In this document: positions 1 through 10,632 of the stretch, in pieces
Layout: each line of letters opens with the position of its first letter
How positions within the stretch are numbered: position 1 is the first letter of the stretch
Source: Bretschneidera sinensis
Lineage: Eukaryota > Streptophyta > Magnoliopsida > Brassicales > Akaniaceae
NCBI GenBank assembly: GCA_023935145.1
Contig: CM043699.1
Location: 124,385,036 to 124,449,035 of the forward strand
DNA length: 64,000 bases
Direction of reading: 5' to 3'
Notes under the pieces: model-generated
Told to the model about the DNA's origin: nothing
The model's database searches: none
The model's input: the letters and a program-made list of their open reading frames with translations, nothing else
Position numbers and translations under genes: made by a program

Positions 1-2
1 TA

Positions 3-1843
3 ATTAAAGATATTCCTTTTGAATGGACTCAGGCTTGTCAAGAGGTCTTTAAAATGCTGATTGGCCAGCTTACTTCAGCACCTATAATGCAGTCACCTGA
101 TTAGAATTTACTTTTGAAATCATGTGTGATGTTAGTGACTATGCTGTAGGTGCTGTTCTTAGACAACGAAGAGAAGGAAAACCTTATGTCATTTACTATG
201 CTAGTAAAACTTTAAATAGTGCTCAAATGAACTACTCCACCACTGAAAAAGAATTACTTGTTGTAGTATTTGCTTTGGACAAATTTCGTGCTTATTTAAT
301 TAATTCTCCCATTCTTATCTTCACAGATCATGCAGCTCTCAAGTACTTCCTTACAAAGAAGGATGCTAAGGCATGACTAATACGGTGGATCCTACTCCTG
401 CAAGAATTTGACATCACCATCAAAGACAAGAAAGGAGTGGAGAATGTAGTGGCAGACCATCTCTCGAGGCTTATATTTAAGGACACCTCTGACGACTTGC
501 CAATTAAGGATGATTTTTCGGATGAGCAATTACTCTCTGTTACCTCTCTACCATGGTTTGCTCATATTGTGAATTATTTAGCTTCCGGTGAGTTACCAAT
601 GGATTGGAGTGCTCAAGACAAAAGAAAATTCTTGAATGAGGTACATGATTTTTATTGGGATGACCCATGTCTTTTCAAGTACTACCCTGACCAAATTTTA
701 AGACGTTGCATCCCTAATGAAGAGATTGCTAGTGTCTTGGAATTTTGTCACTCCCAAGCTTGTGGAGGCCACTTTTCAATGAAAAAAACCGTTGCAAAAA
801 TTATACATTGTGGATTTTATTGGCCTACCTTTTTTAGAGACGCAAACATCTATTGTCGCTCATATGAAAAGTGTCAGAAGTTAGGAGCTGTGTCTCGTCG
901 TAATATGATGCCTTTAAACCCAATTTTAGTGATCGAAATCTTCGATTGTTGGGGCATTGATTTTGTGGGACCCTTTCCTCCTTCCTTCGGATACCAATAT
1001 ATCATCATGGCAATAGATTATGTATCAAAGTGGGTAGAGGCAGCAGTTTGCCGAAGCAATGATAATAGAACGGTAATTAAATTTCTCAAGGAAAATGTGT
1101 TATCTCGATTTGGTACACCACGTGCTATAATTAGTGATCGAGGTACACATTTTTGCAACCGTTCATTTGAAGCTTTAATGAGAAAATGTGGGGTGTTACA
1201 TAAAATTTCTACAGCCTACCATCCTCAGACTAGTGGACAAGTAGAACTTGCTAATAGGGAAATTAAACAAATTTTAGAAAAAACAGTTAACCAGGACCGC
1301 AAGGACTGGTCTTTGAGACTAGTTGATGCGCTTTGGGCTTACCGTACAGCTTTTAAAACCTCCTTAGGTATGTCACCTTGGCTTGTTTTTGAAAAGCCTT
1401 GCCACTTACCTGTAGAGCTTGAGAATCGAGCTTATTGGGCCATCAAGTCTTTTAATTTTGATATAGGCGAAGCGGGTAAGCTTAGAAAATTTCAGTTGAC
1501 CTAGTTAGAGGAGTTAAGAAATGATGCTTATGAGAACTCCAGGATCTATAAAGCCAAGATGAAAGTGTTTCATGATAAAAATATTTTGAGGAAAACATTT
1601 AAATCTAATGATCGTGTGTTCTTATACGATTCCAGACTCCAAAAGCATCCTAGAAAACTTCGGTCGAGGTGGACCAATCCTTTCATAGTGAAAAACGTTT
1701 TTGAAAATGGAGCGGTAGAAATTGAGGATACTAGAGATGGTCGGATTTTTAAAGTAAATGGTCAACGACTTAAGATCTTAATCGATAGACAAGATCCAGA
1801 AGTGGAAGATATTCCACTTATGGATTCGGTTTATTCACCTTGA
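3..1843 (+). pseudogene. pol: pol 3' part of A: RNase H and integrase
   Basis: RNase H is recognisable from MCDVSDYAVGAVL through YSTTEKELL to TDHAALKY. The integrase HHCC zinc finger ([10 protein letters not shown] ... CRSYEKCQK) spans about 740-890. The catalytic core has Asp in GIDFVGPF, Asp in [10 protein letters not shown] and Glu in [12 protein letters not shown]; the C-terminal domain (RSRWTNPFIVKNVF) follows. Breaks: TAG at 102-104 where related elements have Trp, loss of one base near 111 that shifts frame, TGA at 374-376 and TAG at 1502-1504. From 122 onward the frame is constant. It is a dead copy of the enzymes that copy and insert the element's cDNA. Confidence 0.9.
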
Positions 1844-2628
1844 CCACCTAACAAAGGTATGATTTTACTTTTATTTTTCTTTTGTTTTGTTTGTCTTATT
1901 TTTAGTTAAGTTTATCTTCAGTTTAATTTTTAGTTTTTAGTTTCATTTAATCTAATTTTTATTTTTACTAATTTTATATATTGTTTTTCTCTGTTTTTTT
2001 TTTGGAACAAACAAGTTTTTTTTTTGAGAAAACAAGACCAGCACAGCGCCTAGGCCCAGCCCACAGTGCACCTCGGCCCAACAATTGCATGCCTCGCCCC
2101 ACAGTGCCTGGCCCAGAACGTCCATAAGCCGTGCCGCGCCTCAGTACTGTGCACGCTGCAGCGCACAGAAAGGCCACACGCACACACTCCAGCTCAAGCC
2201 ACGGAACGCCTTCAGCCAAGTCGCGGCTTGACTTGTTCTACCACCCGAGACCTGACCCTTTTAAACCCTAAATTCTGTCTTTCTTCTTCATTTCTCTTTT
2301 ACAAAAAAACCCAACACATTCATTTCTCTCTCATCCTCTCTCCAATCCCTCACTTACCCACTCACTTTTACTCAAAATTTCTTGATTCTAACATCATTTC
2401 TTGTAGGATTTTGCACTAATATTGCAGATTTTTTGTTGGAAATTTCTCCAAAAAGCTTTGTACTAAGAAAATTTTGGGTTCATCAAGAAAACATCAAGTT
2501 GGTGGGTAGTCTTTTTTCTCTCCAACTTTGGGCATCAAGTAAGCTAAATTTCTTCTCTTTATTGTTCATTTGTGCTATTTGGGTGGTTGATTTTGAATTA
2601 GTACTATTGTTCTACATATTTGATTCAA
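1844..2628 (+). other. Spacer between pol and env-position ORF of A
   Basis: It is non-coding. It starts with T-rich runs (1860-2030), then a GC-richer block (2040-2235) and a C/T-rich stretch (2240-2400) before the env-position ORF. In Athila elements this is where a subgenomic promoter or splice acceptor has been proposed; the pyrimidine-rich tract would suit an acceptor, but that is inference. Open frames here lack recognisable protein features. Confidence 0.5.
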
Positions 2629-3751
2629 ATGGCCCCTAAGACTAAGAGACCGAGGGGGAAACAAGCACAAGAGTATGATGAGGGAAAATTTGTTAGTTTT
2701 GAGGCTAGTGAGAGATATGTTAGGATGATGCATACTAGAAAACTCATTCTTGTGTTTAAAACTAATAGAGAGAGCAAACCCCACTTTGTGTAGAATGATT
2801 ATTGATAGGCATTGGGGTACATTTGCTAGCCAACCATCTCATTCCCTCACAAATGTGGTTAGAGAATTCTATGCGAATGCAGAAGAACATAGGAATGGTA
2901 AGGTGAGAGTGAGAGGACAAATAGTTTCTTTTAGAAGCACATCTATCAACAGATTCTATGGGCTCCCTGATATAGTAAACAGTGAGTGCAGTGTATATGC
3001 ATCTAATATTAATTATGAAGAGATTTGCACTACTCTCTGTATTCCGGGCACTACATGGAAAATGACAAGAGATACCCCTGTGACCTTGCCCGGTACTTCT
3101 CTGACTGTCAATGCTAGAGCTTGGCAATATTTTGTATGTCAAAGGTTGATGCCTGCTACACACTATAGTGACCTTACTGTTGAGAGAGCTGTGCTGATTT
3201 ATGCCATTTTGATGGGCATGACTATTGATGTGGGCCATATCATATTTAATTCTATCATACACACTGTACAACAAAAGCTTGGATTGTATTTCCCTTCCTT
3301 AATTACCCAATTATGCATCCAAGCTGGAGTTTAGTACAGTCCTGATGAGGATGCCCAGCAACCAAAGAAGCCCATTGATGATGGCATGCTCACTCAAATT
3401 AAAGCCTCAAGGTCGCTAGTTCCGGGAGAGAGAGTGGTAATTGCAGCTCTTCTTCCCCCTAGGCACTTCACTATTGCAAAGCGCCTTGAGCGTTTAGAGA
3501 TTCGTTTTGACGAGCAACATAAATTTTTGCATAATAGATTTAATCGTCAGGAACATTTCTTGGCTAGGCAAGCTGATTATCAAGTGGGGGTGTACTCTTC
3601 TTTTGGTCAAATGTACCAACACCTTACCTCCGCTACTGGATGTGACATGGATCACTTTCCCATTTTGCCACCCTATCCAGGTTCATCTTTTGATCCAACT
3701 ACTGAGGATGGTGAAGAGAATGAAGAAGAGGATGATGACATAGAGGATTAA
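2629..3751 (+). pseudogene. Env-position ORF of A (putative plant transposon protein domain)
   Basis: The start is chosen at ATG 2629 (MAPKTKRPRGKQ), the first in-frame Met before SFEASERYVRMM. The body (IDRHWGTFAS, VREFYANA, VRGQIVSF, INRFYGLPD) has the pattern of the plant transposon protein domain found in the third ORF of Athila elements. One frameshift lies near 2745-2755 and a TAG at 3332-3334; the frame then continues to 3751. The C-terminal part has a heptad-like stretch (KRLERLEIRFDEQHK) and an acidic tail. No signal peptide or clear membrane segment is visible, so an envelope role is not supported by sequence. Function is unknown. Confidence 0.75.
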
Positions 3752-5074
3752 TTTTGGGTTCTATCTTGTTTGTTTCCTTTTATTTTATTTTACTTGTTAT
3801 CGGATGACTGTACTAACATTCTTTTTCTTTTCTTTTTTGTTATTTTGTTTTTAGTTATTTCTTTCCATTTCATGTGTTCACCCAACATACGGTGGGAATC
3901 TTAATGGTACACCGCAGTTGCTTTCCTTTTGTTGTTTTGTTCTATATTGTAGATCGAAATTTCAGCATGACGAATGGCATGCAGTTCACATGATGGTGCA
4001 CAATTTTCTGCATGTGTGCACTTTTGCTCACCAAGTTTCCTTTACCTTTTTCTTTCACATTGAGGACAATGCAATTTTTAAGTTGGGGGTGGAGGAAACG
4101 TATTATTTTTTGAACTGCTTGGTGCTACTTTCCCTTTTTGTTTGTTTTTAGCATGTTTTGTGTTAGTCTTAGAGTTAATTCACATGTCAATGATATGAAC
4201 TTAATTGAGATAGCATATATCATTTAGAAGAAGTTAAATCTTGCTTCGGTTTGACAATAATTTAAGTGTCAATTTTCATTTGGTTTGAGACTCTAGCTTG
4301 CGGTAAGACTGTATAATTAGTCTAAAACATTTAGAGAAGTTTTATGTGTGATCGGTTGTGAATACTTTTGCGGTCTTAACAAGCTCTAGAACTTATTTGA
4401 TAATCACTTGAGGCGAATTCTTGGAACGCACATTACTTAGAATATGATATAGGCCATTTTTTAATCGTTTGAGCTTTTCAAACCTACCATTGCTATATTT
4501 ATCGCTAGTCACCTGTTTGAGCCTTTTCTCGAAAAAAAATTTGAGCCTTGTTTCTTTCAAATAGCCCATTCACTCACCTTTATGAGCCTAAAAATATTTT
4601 ATCCTTACTCTTCTTTTAAAAGAACTTAGTTATACACATTTGTTGAGAAGCATTTAAAAGGAGTAAGGATGGAAATATTAAAAATATTAATACCACAACC
4701 CAAGTACATTAAAGGTGATAAGTTGGGGGTTGTGGAAAAGAAAAAAAAATTAAAATGGAGGTGAATAGTCTTATGCCAAAATACAAAAGAAACGAAAGGA
4801 AAAGAAAAAGAGAAGTGAATTATGGTAAAGAGAGAAGAAAAGAAAAGAAAAGTGGTGACCTATTAAGAGATATGCTCTTATAAAAACAGGTTGAAAGAGT
4901 TAGGTGTTGCAGTAAAGGTTATCAAGTGCTTAAAGTAGATGTGTTTAAAACTAAGAGATTAAGTTCTTTTACTTGTTGAATCCTTCCCGTTCTTTCTTAA
5001 CCTTCACCTTAGCCTAACGTTACAAGCTTATTAAAGACCTATTGATCCAATGTAGTGTGATTTTTCTACAATAA
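3752..5074 (+). other. 3' non-coding region of A, first part
   Basis: There is no credible ORF. It carries an internal hairpin-PPT module (4056-4092), a second G-rich tract (4721-4731), and purine-rich stretches around 4790-4850. The region resumes at 6304 after the solo LTR. Confidence 0.6.
4056..4092 (+). promoter_or_regulatory. Internal hairpin plus PPT-like tract in A
   Basis: CACATTG at 4056-4062 can pair with CAATG at 4067-4071 across a short AGGA loop; AAGTTGGGGGTGG follows at about 4080-4092. The same arrangement sits at equivalent places in B, C, D, E and G and resembles the true PPT at 6654-6688. A second plus-strand primer is inference. Confidence 0.55.
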
Positions 5075-6303
5075 TGTTGTGAGTTTTAAATTACTCGCAA
5101 GTGCACGAGTCGTTTGCAATATAGTGTTGTGCAAGTGAGAGGTCAAATCCACAGGGAATTGCGTAGTGAAAATAGCTTTTTATCTAAACTAACCCTATTT
5201 TAACCTAGTTCCGAATTTTGAATTGTATTTTGCAAAACAAATATAAACTAAACTAAATTGATTTAAAAACAAATGATAAAAACACTAAGGTTTTCTGAAT
5301 CCACCCCACCAAAGTAAAGCATATATCTTCATGTTCTATATAAAAATAATCTATCAAGTCATTCCATGAATCAACCATTAAACAAATCACAACGAATACC
5401 CAAACTAAACCAAAACCATCCAATGTATCCGTTTAATTCATAAATCACAATGGATATCCAATCTAATTTGAATGATCCGCTGTATCCGGCAGATGAAACA
5501 CAAAAAATATCCAATTTAACAATTTAAAAGCAATCAATCATTAGATTTTACTCAAATAATTGAACTGAACATTTATACTAAAAATATTAGAATTGTATGA
5601 ACAAATCTGAAAAATATTATGCCAAACAATGGCGAGGCTTCATCTTCAACCTTAGATGAAGATTTTAGCCTCTTATTATTATGAAACTAAAGTTCACAAT
5701 AAAATTGCTAAATATTAAACTTTAAAACTAAAAAATAAATTAATTAAAACTGACTATACATTGGGAGAAATTTCACTCGTTGTTAGGCGGTGCTTCCCCT
5801 GGTGATAGCAAAGCCTTCGAGATCCACCAGAATGCTAGTAGAAGTCCTTCGGATTACACACCAATTGCTTTAGTAAGGTGGGGCTTTTATAGGGAAACTC
5901 AAGAGTGCAATGTGTTTCAAATTTGATATGGGATACTGCCTGAGTACGCTCGATCACAGTCTTGTGCGCTCGAGCGTAGCATGGTGCACTGCCTGACCTT
6001 TGTCTACTAAAACTGCCATAACTTTCTCTAGAAAAATCATTTTTATGAGTCATAAAATTCTTCAGAAAATAGACATCCGGATCTTTCAAAGCATATATGG
6101 TTTATTTCCTGATTCTTCCTGAATCAATACAGTAAAATCCACAAAAATGACTGATCTGTACAGGCAATTCTGGCAATTTTACTGAAACTCCTTTTCGAGT
6201 GCTTGTAAACCTGTAAAACAACAAAAACAACTCAAAGTAACATATTCCTAAGCTAACAAATGTAAATTAAGGGGCCAAAATATGCAATATTTGGCACTCA
6301 TCA
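5075..6303 (-). mobile_element. Solo LTR inside A, reverse orientation
   Basis: On the minus strand it runs TGATGAGTGCCAAATATT ... ACTCACAACA, matching the ends of element D's LTRs. No internal sequence follows; element A continues on both sides. Flanking pentamers are AATAA (5070-5074) and AATAG (6304-6308), a one-mismatch target-site duplication, so this is most likely a full insertion reduced to one LTR by LTR-LTR recombination. A minus-strand TATA (TATAAAAG) is at about 5885-5892, with a short palindromic cluster upstream at 5942-5986. Confidence 0.85.
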
Positions 6304-6653
6304 AATAGTGGAGAGTGATTTGAAAAATAAGACTATGGAGCTTGATTTGTAATTGATGTCATGCAATTCATTATGTTTTTAGAGGCTAAGACTTGTATTC
6401 ATGAATATTATGCATAAAATCATCCGGGTGTTCGGACTAATGGATTGTGGTAAGATGGATGTTAAGAGTCGATAACGATTTTGAGATTGATGTTTGGATT
6501 ACTTTTAGACTTAAGTGATATTTAATGATTCTATATGATGTATATTATGTGCAATTTCTGAGACAAAAAGTGAATTGCTCTTGGTTTAACGCTAGCATTG
6601 CTCTACCTTGTTTTGATTCCTACTATAGAATTCATCTCTTGTTTTCACTTGAA
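6304..6653 (+). other. 3' non-coding region of A, second part
   Basis: This continues element A between the solo LTR and the PPT hairpin. No gene or recognisable domain is visible; it is AT-rich. Confidence 0.5.
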
Positions 6654-6688
6654 TTGCTAGGGACTAGCAATAAGCTAGTTGGGGGTTG
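6654..6688 (+). promoter_or_regulatory. Stem-loop and polypurine tract of A
   Basis: TTGCTA (6654-6659) and TAGCAA (6665-6670) are inverted around GGGAC; the tract AGTTGGGGGTTG ends at 6688 directly before the 3' LTR start TGATGAG. The PPT primes plus-strand cDNA synthesis in LTR elements. Confidence 0.8.
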
Positions 6689-7955
6689 TGATGAGAATCA
6701 TAAAATGCATCTTAACAGTACTTAATTGTTATCATTTTAGGGTTGATTTAGGTTTTAATTGCACTTTTATACATTAACAACTCTAAAGTGTCATTCTTGG
6801 ATCATTGATCTATTTTGGTGCATTTTCAGGTATTTTAAGCTAAAAAAGGAGGAAAAGTCATCATTGCTTGAAGCACAAATACTCGAGGCATACCGAAGTG
6901 AAGGCATGGTTGTGGAAGGACAAATGAAGAAAAATCAAGTCTTGAATGTGTGCACTGCGGCCTGAAAATATCTAAGCCTCGACCTCCAGAACTGAGCCAA
7001 AAGAGTAAGAAAAAAGCTTAAATGGAAGCCACGGCCTCCAGAAAGGGGAGAAACCAAAGCTAAGGCAAGAGCCGCGGCGCCCATAAGTGAGAGCCGCGGC
7101 GTGCACACGGTCCTCCTCTCCGAGTTATGACTTAATTAGGACTTTTTAAACCCTAAAACATCCTTAGACCTTGTGTATTATAAATATGCCACTTAGGGTT
7201 TGTGAAGAGATATCTTGGAAAGTCTAAAAAACTCAAGAAGGCTACCACATTCTCCTCCATCAAAGTGTTCGACCATGAGTTCTTTGGCGAACTAATCTCC
7301 AAGCAAGGCGAATGGATGAATCCCTAGGTGTAGTTGTTCTTATTTTCCTTTCTTGATTCAGTTGTAATTAGGCTTTATTGTCAAAACATTGTTATCTATT
7401 ACTCTTTTATCTAATTAAAGGATTTTCTCTTAATCTGGTGATTGTATCTTCATCTTTGATATAAGTCTAGTCATGCTCTTCTTATGTCAAGATTATTGGG
7501 TATGATTGAGTCCGATAGATTTATCTTTTAGGTTTGTCCATTACTGCAATATTGTCACTAAAGATATATTGTCGTTTCTTAATAAATCTATAGGATAGGT
7601 TATGTGTGCTTAACTTGAAAGAGTAATTTATATCAATTACATTAGAGTTTATATATGTGCTTAATTGAATATTTGCCGATTGCTTGTTTGGGATGTGAAA
7701 CTTGTAATCGAGATAAAACAACTAAATTAAGATTAGAATAAGGCAACGAACCTAGGGAAGATTCCCGGAACCTTGTTGTTTCTTTATCATATATTTCAAT
7801 CTATTTACACAATTACTTCATCATTGATATCTTCTCACTTGATTATTATCGTTCATGTAAAGGTTTGCACTTTTCCTTTATAGATCGCTTTTCCCTGTGG
7901 AATCGACACCCCAAAGCTGTGCTACAACTACCGCATTATACTTTGGACGTAATCA
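6689..7955 (+). repeat. 3' LTR of A
   Basis: It begins TGATGAGAATCA after the PPT and ends GTAATCA, giving a TGATNA/TNATCA-type inverted terminus. A TATA box (TATAAATA, 7179-7186) is preceded by a GC-rich array at 6954-7111 containing two GCCGCGGC palindromes. U5 holds the CCCTGTGGAATCGA word common to all Athila LTRs in this window. Confidence 0.88.
6954..7111 (+). repeat. U3 GC-rich repeat cluster of A
   Basis: Degenerate repeats built on CGGCCTCCAGA and GAGCCGCGGCG; the palindrome GCCGCGGC occurs at 7071-7078 and 7093-7100. It lies 70-220 bp upstream of the TATA box in an otherwise AT-rich LTR. Confidence 0.6.
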
Positions 7956-9054
7956 GCTAGTTCTTCAAAAGCCAAGAAAGATAATGAATAGTGCTTCCAT
8001 TATGGCAATGATGGTTATTGGAAGAGGAATTGCAATGAGTACCTTGTAACCTTAAAGGATAAGTGTTTGGAAGGTATGTCTGAATTGTTTGTTAATGAAG
8101 CTAACTTAAATGTTAACAATACTTCTTCATGGGTAATAGATACTAGTTTTGGCTCACATATCAGTAATAATTTGTAGGCACTTCAAAGAAGTAGAAAGCT
8201 GAGCAAAGGTGGGGCGGACCTTCTCCTCGGAAATAGTGCAAAAGTTGCTACATTAGCCATAGAGACATATTGTTTAGAGTTGTTGTCTGGAGAAACTTTA
8301 GAACTTAAGGATTATTATTTTGTACAAGTTTTGATTTGAAATATATATTTTTTTAAATTTCTAATCGTACTCAATTAAATATGGTACGATCCATGATGAG
8401 TTACACTGATCTTCTTATATTCTTTTGGGGATATGCCTTTCTGACCATCGCATATTTGTTGAACAAGGTTCCCTCAAAAACAGTACCTAAAGCACTATAT
8501 GAGATATGGAAAGGTAAGAAACATATTCTTAAGCACGTTAAGATTTGAGGTTGTCCTACTTATGTAAAGAAGTTACATACAAACAAGTTAGGAACTAGAT
8601 CTAACAAATGTAGGTTTGTGGGATATCCTAGAGAAAGTTTTGGATATTATTTCTATCATTATCATGAACAAAATGTGTGTGTTTCCAATTATATAACCTT
8701 TCTTGAAAAAAACAATCTATGATAGAAGAGAGCATGGGGAGGAATATAGATCTTGATGAAGTGCCACAAGAACTGTAACCTAGTACTATTCAAACTGAGG
8801 AACCTGAACCAATAGATCTTCCTAATACACAACTAGTTTATAGATCTAGCATAATACCTAAGGCTCTAGAGAGATACGGATTTCTCATAGATGGTGACCG
8901 AGAGGTATACCTTATAGATGATAAGGAATCTACTAACTATGAAGAGGCAATGTTAGACATCGATTTAGAGAAGTGGCTACAAGCTATGAATTCCGAAACG
9001 GATTCCGTGTACTCCAACAAAGTATGAACTTTGATCAATGCACTTGAAGGTATA
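7956..9054 (+). pseudogene. Cop1 gag end, protease, integrase C-terminus, RT start
   Basis: A zinc knuckle (CFHYGNDGYWKRNC, His altered) is followed by a protease-like segment (SSWVIDTSFGSHISNN) in which the expected DTG is DTS. After about 8340 the sequence jumps to the integrase C-terminal region (WGYAFLTIAYLLNKVPSKTV, then CRFVGYPRESFGYYF), so most of integrase is deleted. Many stops interrupt the frame. The end at 9054 runs into VPIG.KWII at 17843, showing that B split the RT gene. Confidence 0.75.
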
Positions 9055-9235
9055 TGATAAGTGCTTAAATAGTCATATTTAAGCCCGTTAATTTATACTT
9101 GTTAGGCTCTTTATTTATCTATTTTAGTAGATTATACTTCATTTTCGTGTTTTAATGTGTTTTTAACAGGGCTTGGATAAAAAGATGATAAATTGGAGCT
9201 TTTAGGAGCAAAAGTCAAGTTCTGCCATCTAGCAA

Positions 9236-9352
9236 GGTGAGCTCGAGCGCACCTCCCTTGAGATCGAGCGCACAAGAGCACTAGCGCACTTAAAGAAGGC
9301 TCGAGCACACACATGCGCTCGAGCGCATCTCGCATACACTCGAGCGCAATCA
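9236..9352 (+). repeat. Palindromic CpG-rich array in U3 of B
   Basis: At least five degenerate copies of a palindrome-like word, for example CTCGAGCGCA and GCGCTCGAGCGCA, lie 85-200 bp upstream of the TATA box. The 3' LTR lacks about 18 bp of it (one unit). Confidence 0.75.
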
Positions 9353-9435
9353 CTCAAGAAGTGGCAGAGCTAGATATGGAAAGAAGTCTTCCGATTCCAA
9401 AAAGGAATTAGGGTTTCGGGACACCACGAGGACCC

Positions 9436-9443
9436 TATAAATA
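9436..9443 (+). promoter_or_regulatory. TATA box of B 5' LTR
   Basis: TATAAATA in the context CCCTATAAATAGCC. A 50-bp deletion removes this stretch from the 3' LTR. Confidence 0.7.
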
Positions 9444-9838
9444 GCCTTGTAAAACACATAAACGAGACCTTTTGTTCTAGATTCGAAGTAGAAAGCTTAG
9501 GAGAGGAATTGACGACTCGTCTCCCAAGTCTTCTTTGATTTTAGTTTTCTATTTGTTTTAATTATGTTTAGCATGTTTACTTTATCTAGCATGTGTAACT
9601 AAACTCCTATAGGGCTCGATTGAAGCCCTAGTTATGCTTTTCCATATGTTCATTCATTGATTATCTTTACTTTAGCCTTGTTAGAATATTTATTTTGATT
9701 AACACCTGTTTGTATTTAAATTCCTCATATATGTGTACCTGATCAACATATGCATGTGGTATGGATATGTTAGTCAAATCAATTTGGATGACTGAGTCCT
9801 GGGTTCGACAATAGTAACAAGGAATATCCACACCGGAT

Positions 9839-10049
9839 TCCCGGGTTAATCAACATGGGAAACCGGGAGCAGACCAAGCCCTAGGTCCCGTGTGGTTGTC
9901 GATCTCCAAAGCCCTCATGCTCTCTTAAGGAACAACTCAGTATACACCCATGCTGAATCTTTTAAGAGAGAAAAGAGTTAGAGTATACACCATGCCTAAC
10001 TCATTGCATGGGGAGATCAATAGCCTAAGGTGTGGACCAAGCCCTTAGG
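9839..10049 (+). promoter_or_regulatory. R-U5 hairpin group of B
   Basis: Predicted stems read by eye: TCCCGG/CCGGGA (9839-9844, 9863-9868); TCAG/CTGA (9937-9940, 9953-9956) inside an outer CTCTTAA/TTAAGAG stem; GAGTTAG/CTAACTC (9975-9981, 9996-10002); CCTAAGG/CCTTAGG (10024-10030, 10043-10049). Loops carry variants of GTATACACCATG. C and G have the same set. It would lie in the 5' leader of the genomic RNA. Confidence 0.65.
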
Positions 10050-10347
10050 TTGGCAACCATTAGATATTCATGATAAGGCTAGAGCATTGAAACCTTAGTT
10101 AGTGGGAAAGTATAATTAGTGGTAGATATTGTAGCCCTATGTTCTCATTATTGTTATTCACTCACAATCAAACTGTTATTTCTCTTTTTAACTTGAAGAA
10201 ACTAATTCTAAATAGAAATTCACCAATCCCTGTGGAAACGATCTCGCATTTGCACACTATGCTACTACAGATCTTGTGCACTTGCAAGTAAAACTAGAAC
10301 GATTATTTGCATAATTATTTAGGTAGATAATCACTCCAACATGTTTT

Positions 10348-10365
10348 TGGCGCCGTTGCCGGGGA
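10348..10365 (+). promoter_or_regulatory. Primer-binding site of B (tRNA-Asp)
   Basis: TGGCGCCGTTGCCGGGGA, six bases after the LTR end, is complementary to the 3' end of plant tRNA-Asp including CCA. It primes minus-strand synthesis; usual in Athila elements. Confidence 0.9.
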
Positions 10366-10632
10366 TTACGCTAAATTTCTTTTTAGAATTAATTTTTCAT
10401 TATTGTTATTTCCTTTTTATTATTCCATTCTTAATTATTATTTTTATCTTAATTTTTTCACTTTATTAAAACACTAATCACATTCTTTTTTTCTTTGTTT
10501 CAGGTACACCAGATAGCCTTCTATACCACTTGCGATAGAGCGCACCCTCTAGTGCGATCGAGTGCAATTGAGGCAGAGAGTAATCCGAGCAGCAGTATTT
10601 GACTGCTGCACTTAAGTAACTGTCACTGATTC
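10366..10632 (+). other. 5' leader of B between PBS and gag
   Basis: Non-coding and T-rich at first, then a palindromic cluster at about 10533-10566 (GTGCGATCGAGTGCA) and a short segment before the gag ATG. Confidence 0.55.

Larger units (their letters stand above)
1..7955 (+). mobile_element. Athila-lineage LTR retrotransposon A, 5' truncated by window edge
   Basis: The order is RNase H, integrase, env-position ORF, polypurine tract, 3' LTR, as in Athila-type Ty3/gypsy elements. The 5' LTR, gag, protease and most of RT lie left of the window. The 3' LTR ends GTAATCA at 7955 and the next bases (GCTAG onward) match the zinc-knuckle region of a copia gag, so A inserted into Cop1. A reverse-oriented solo LTR (5075-6303) interrupts its 3' non-coding region. 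A differs from B, C, D and G in LTR sequence and 3' non-coding region but shares the hairpin-PPT arrangement. Confidence 0.9.
9055..10341 (+). repeat. 5' LTR of B
   Basis: It starts TGATAAGTGCTTAAATA and ends CACTCCAACA just before the PBS. TATAAATA is at 9436-9443. Upstream (9236-9352) is an array of GCGCTCGAGCGCA-type words. R-U5 contains the hairpin group at 9839-10049. It is 1287 bp, against 1217 bp for the 3' LTR. Confidence 0.92.

Noticed and set aside
1974..2419. Overlapping open frames in the A spacer
   Set aside because: Both strands are open because the block is GC-rich; no domain, and the position is the known pol-env spacer.
7521..7721. Small ORFs within LTRs (also 16117-16332, 18749-18931, 31758-31958, 32104-32322)
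   Set aside because: Short chance frames in AT-rich LTR or non-coding element sequence without any recognisable feature.
9236..9352. CRISPR-like repeat spacing in U3 arrays
   Set aside because: Units are degenerate, unequal in spacing, in LTRs of a plant genome, with no cas genes.
9796..9812. tRNA B-box-like GGGTTCGAC in B LTR
   Set aside because: It resembles the start of a B box only; no A box, acceptor stem or cloverleaf around it.
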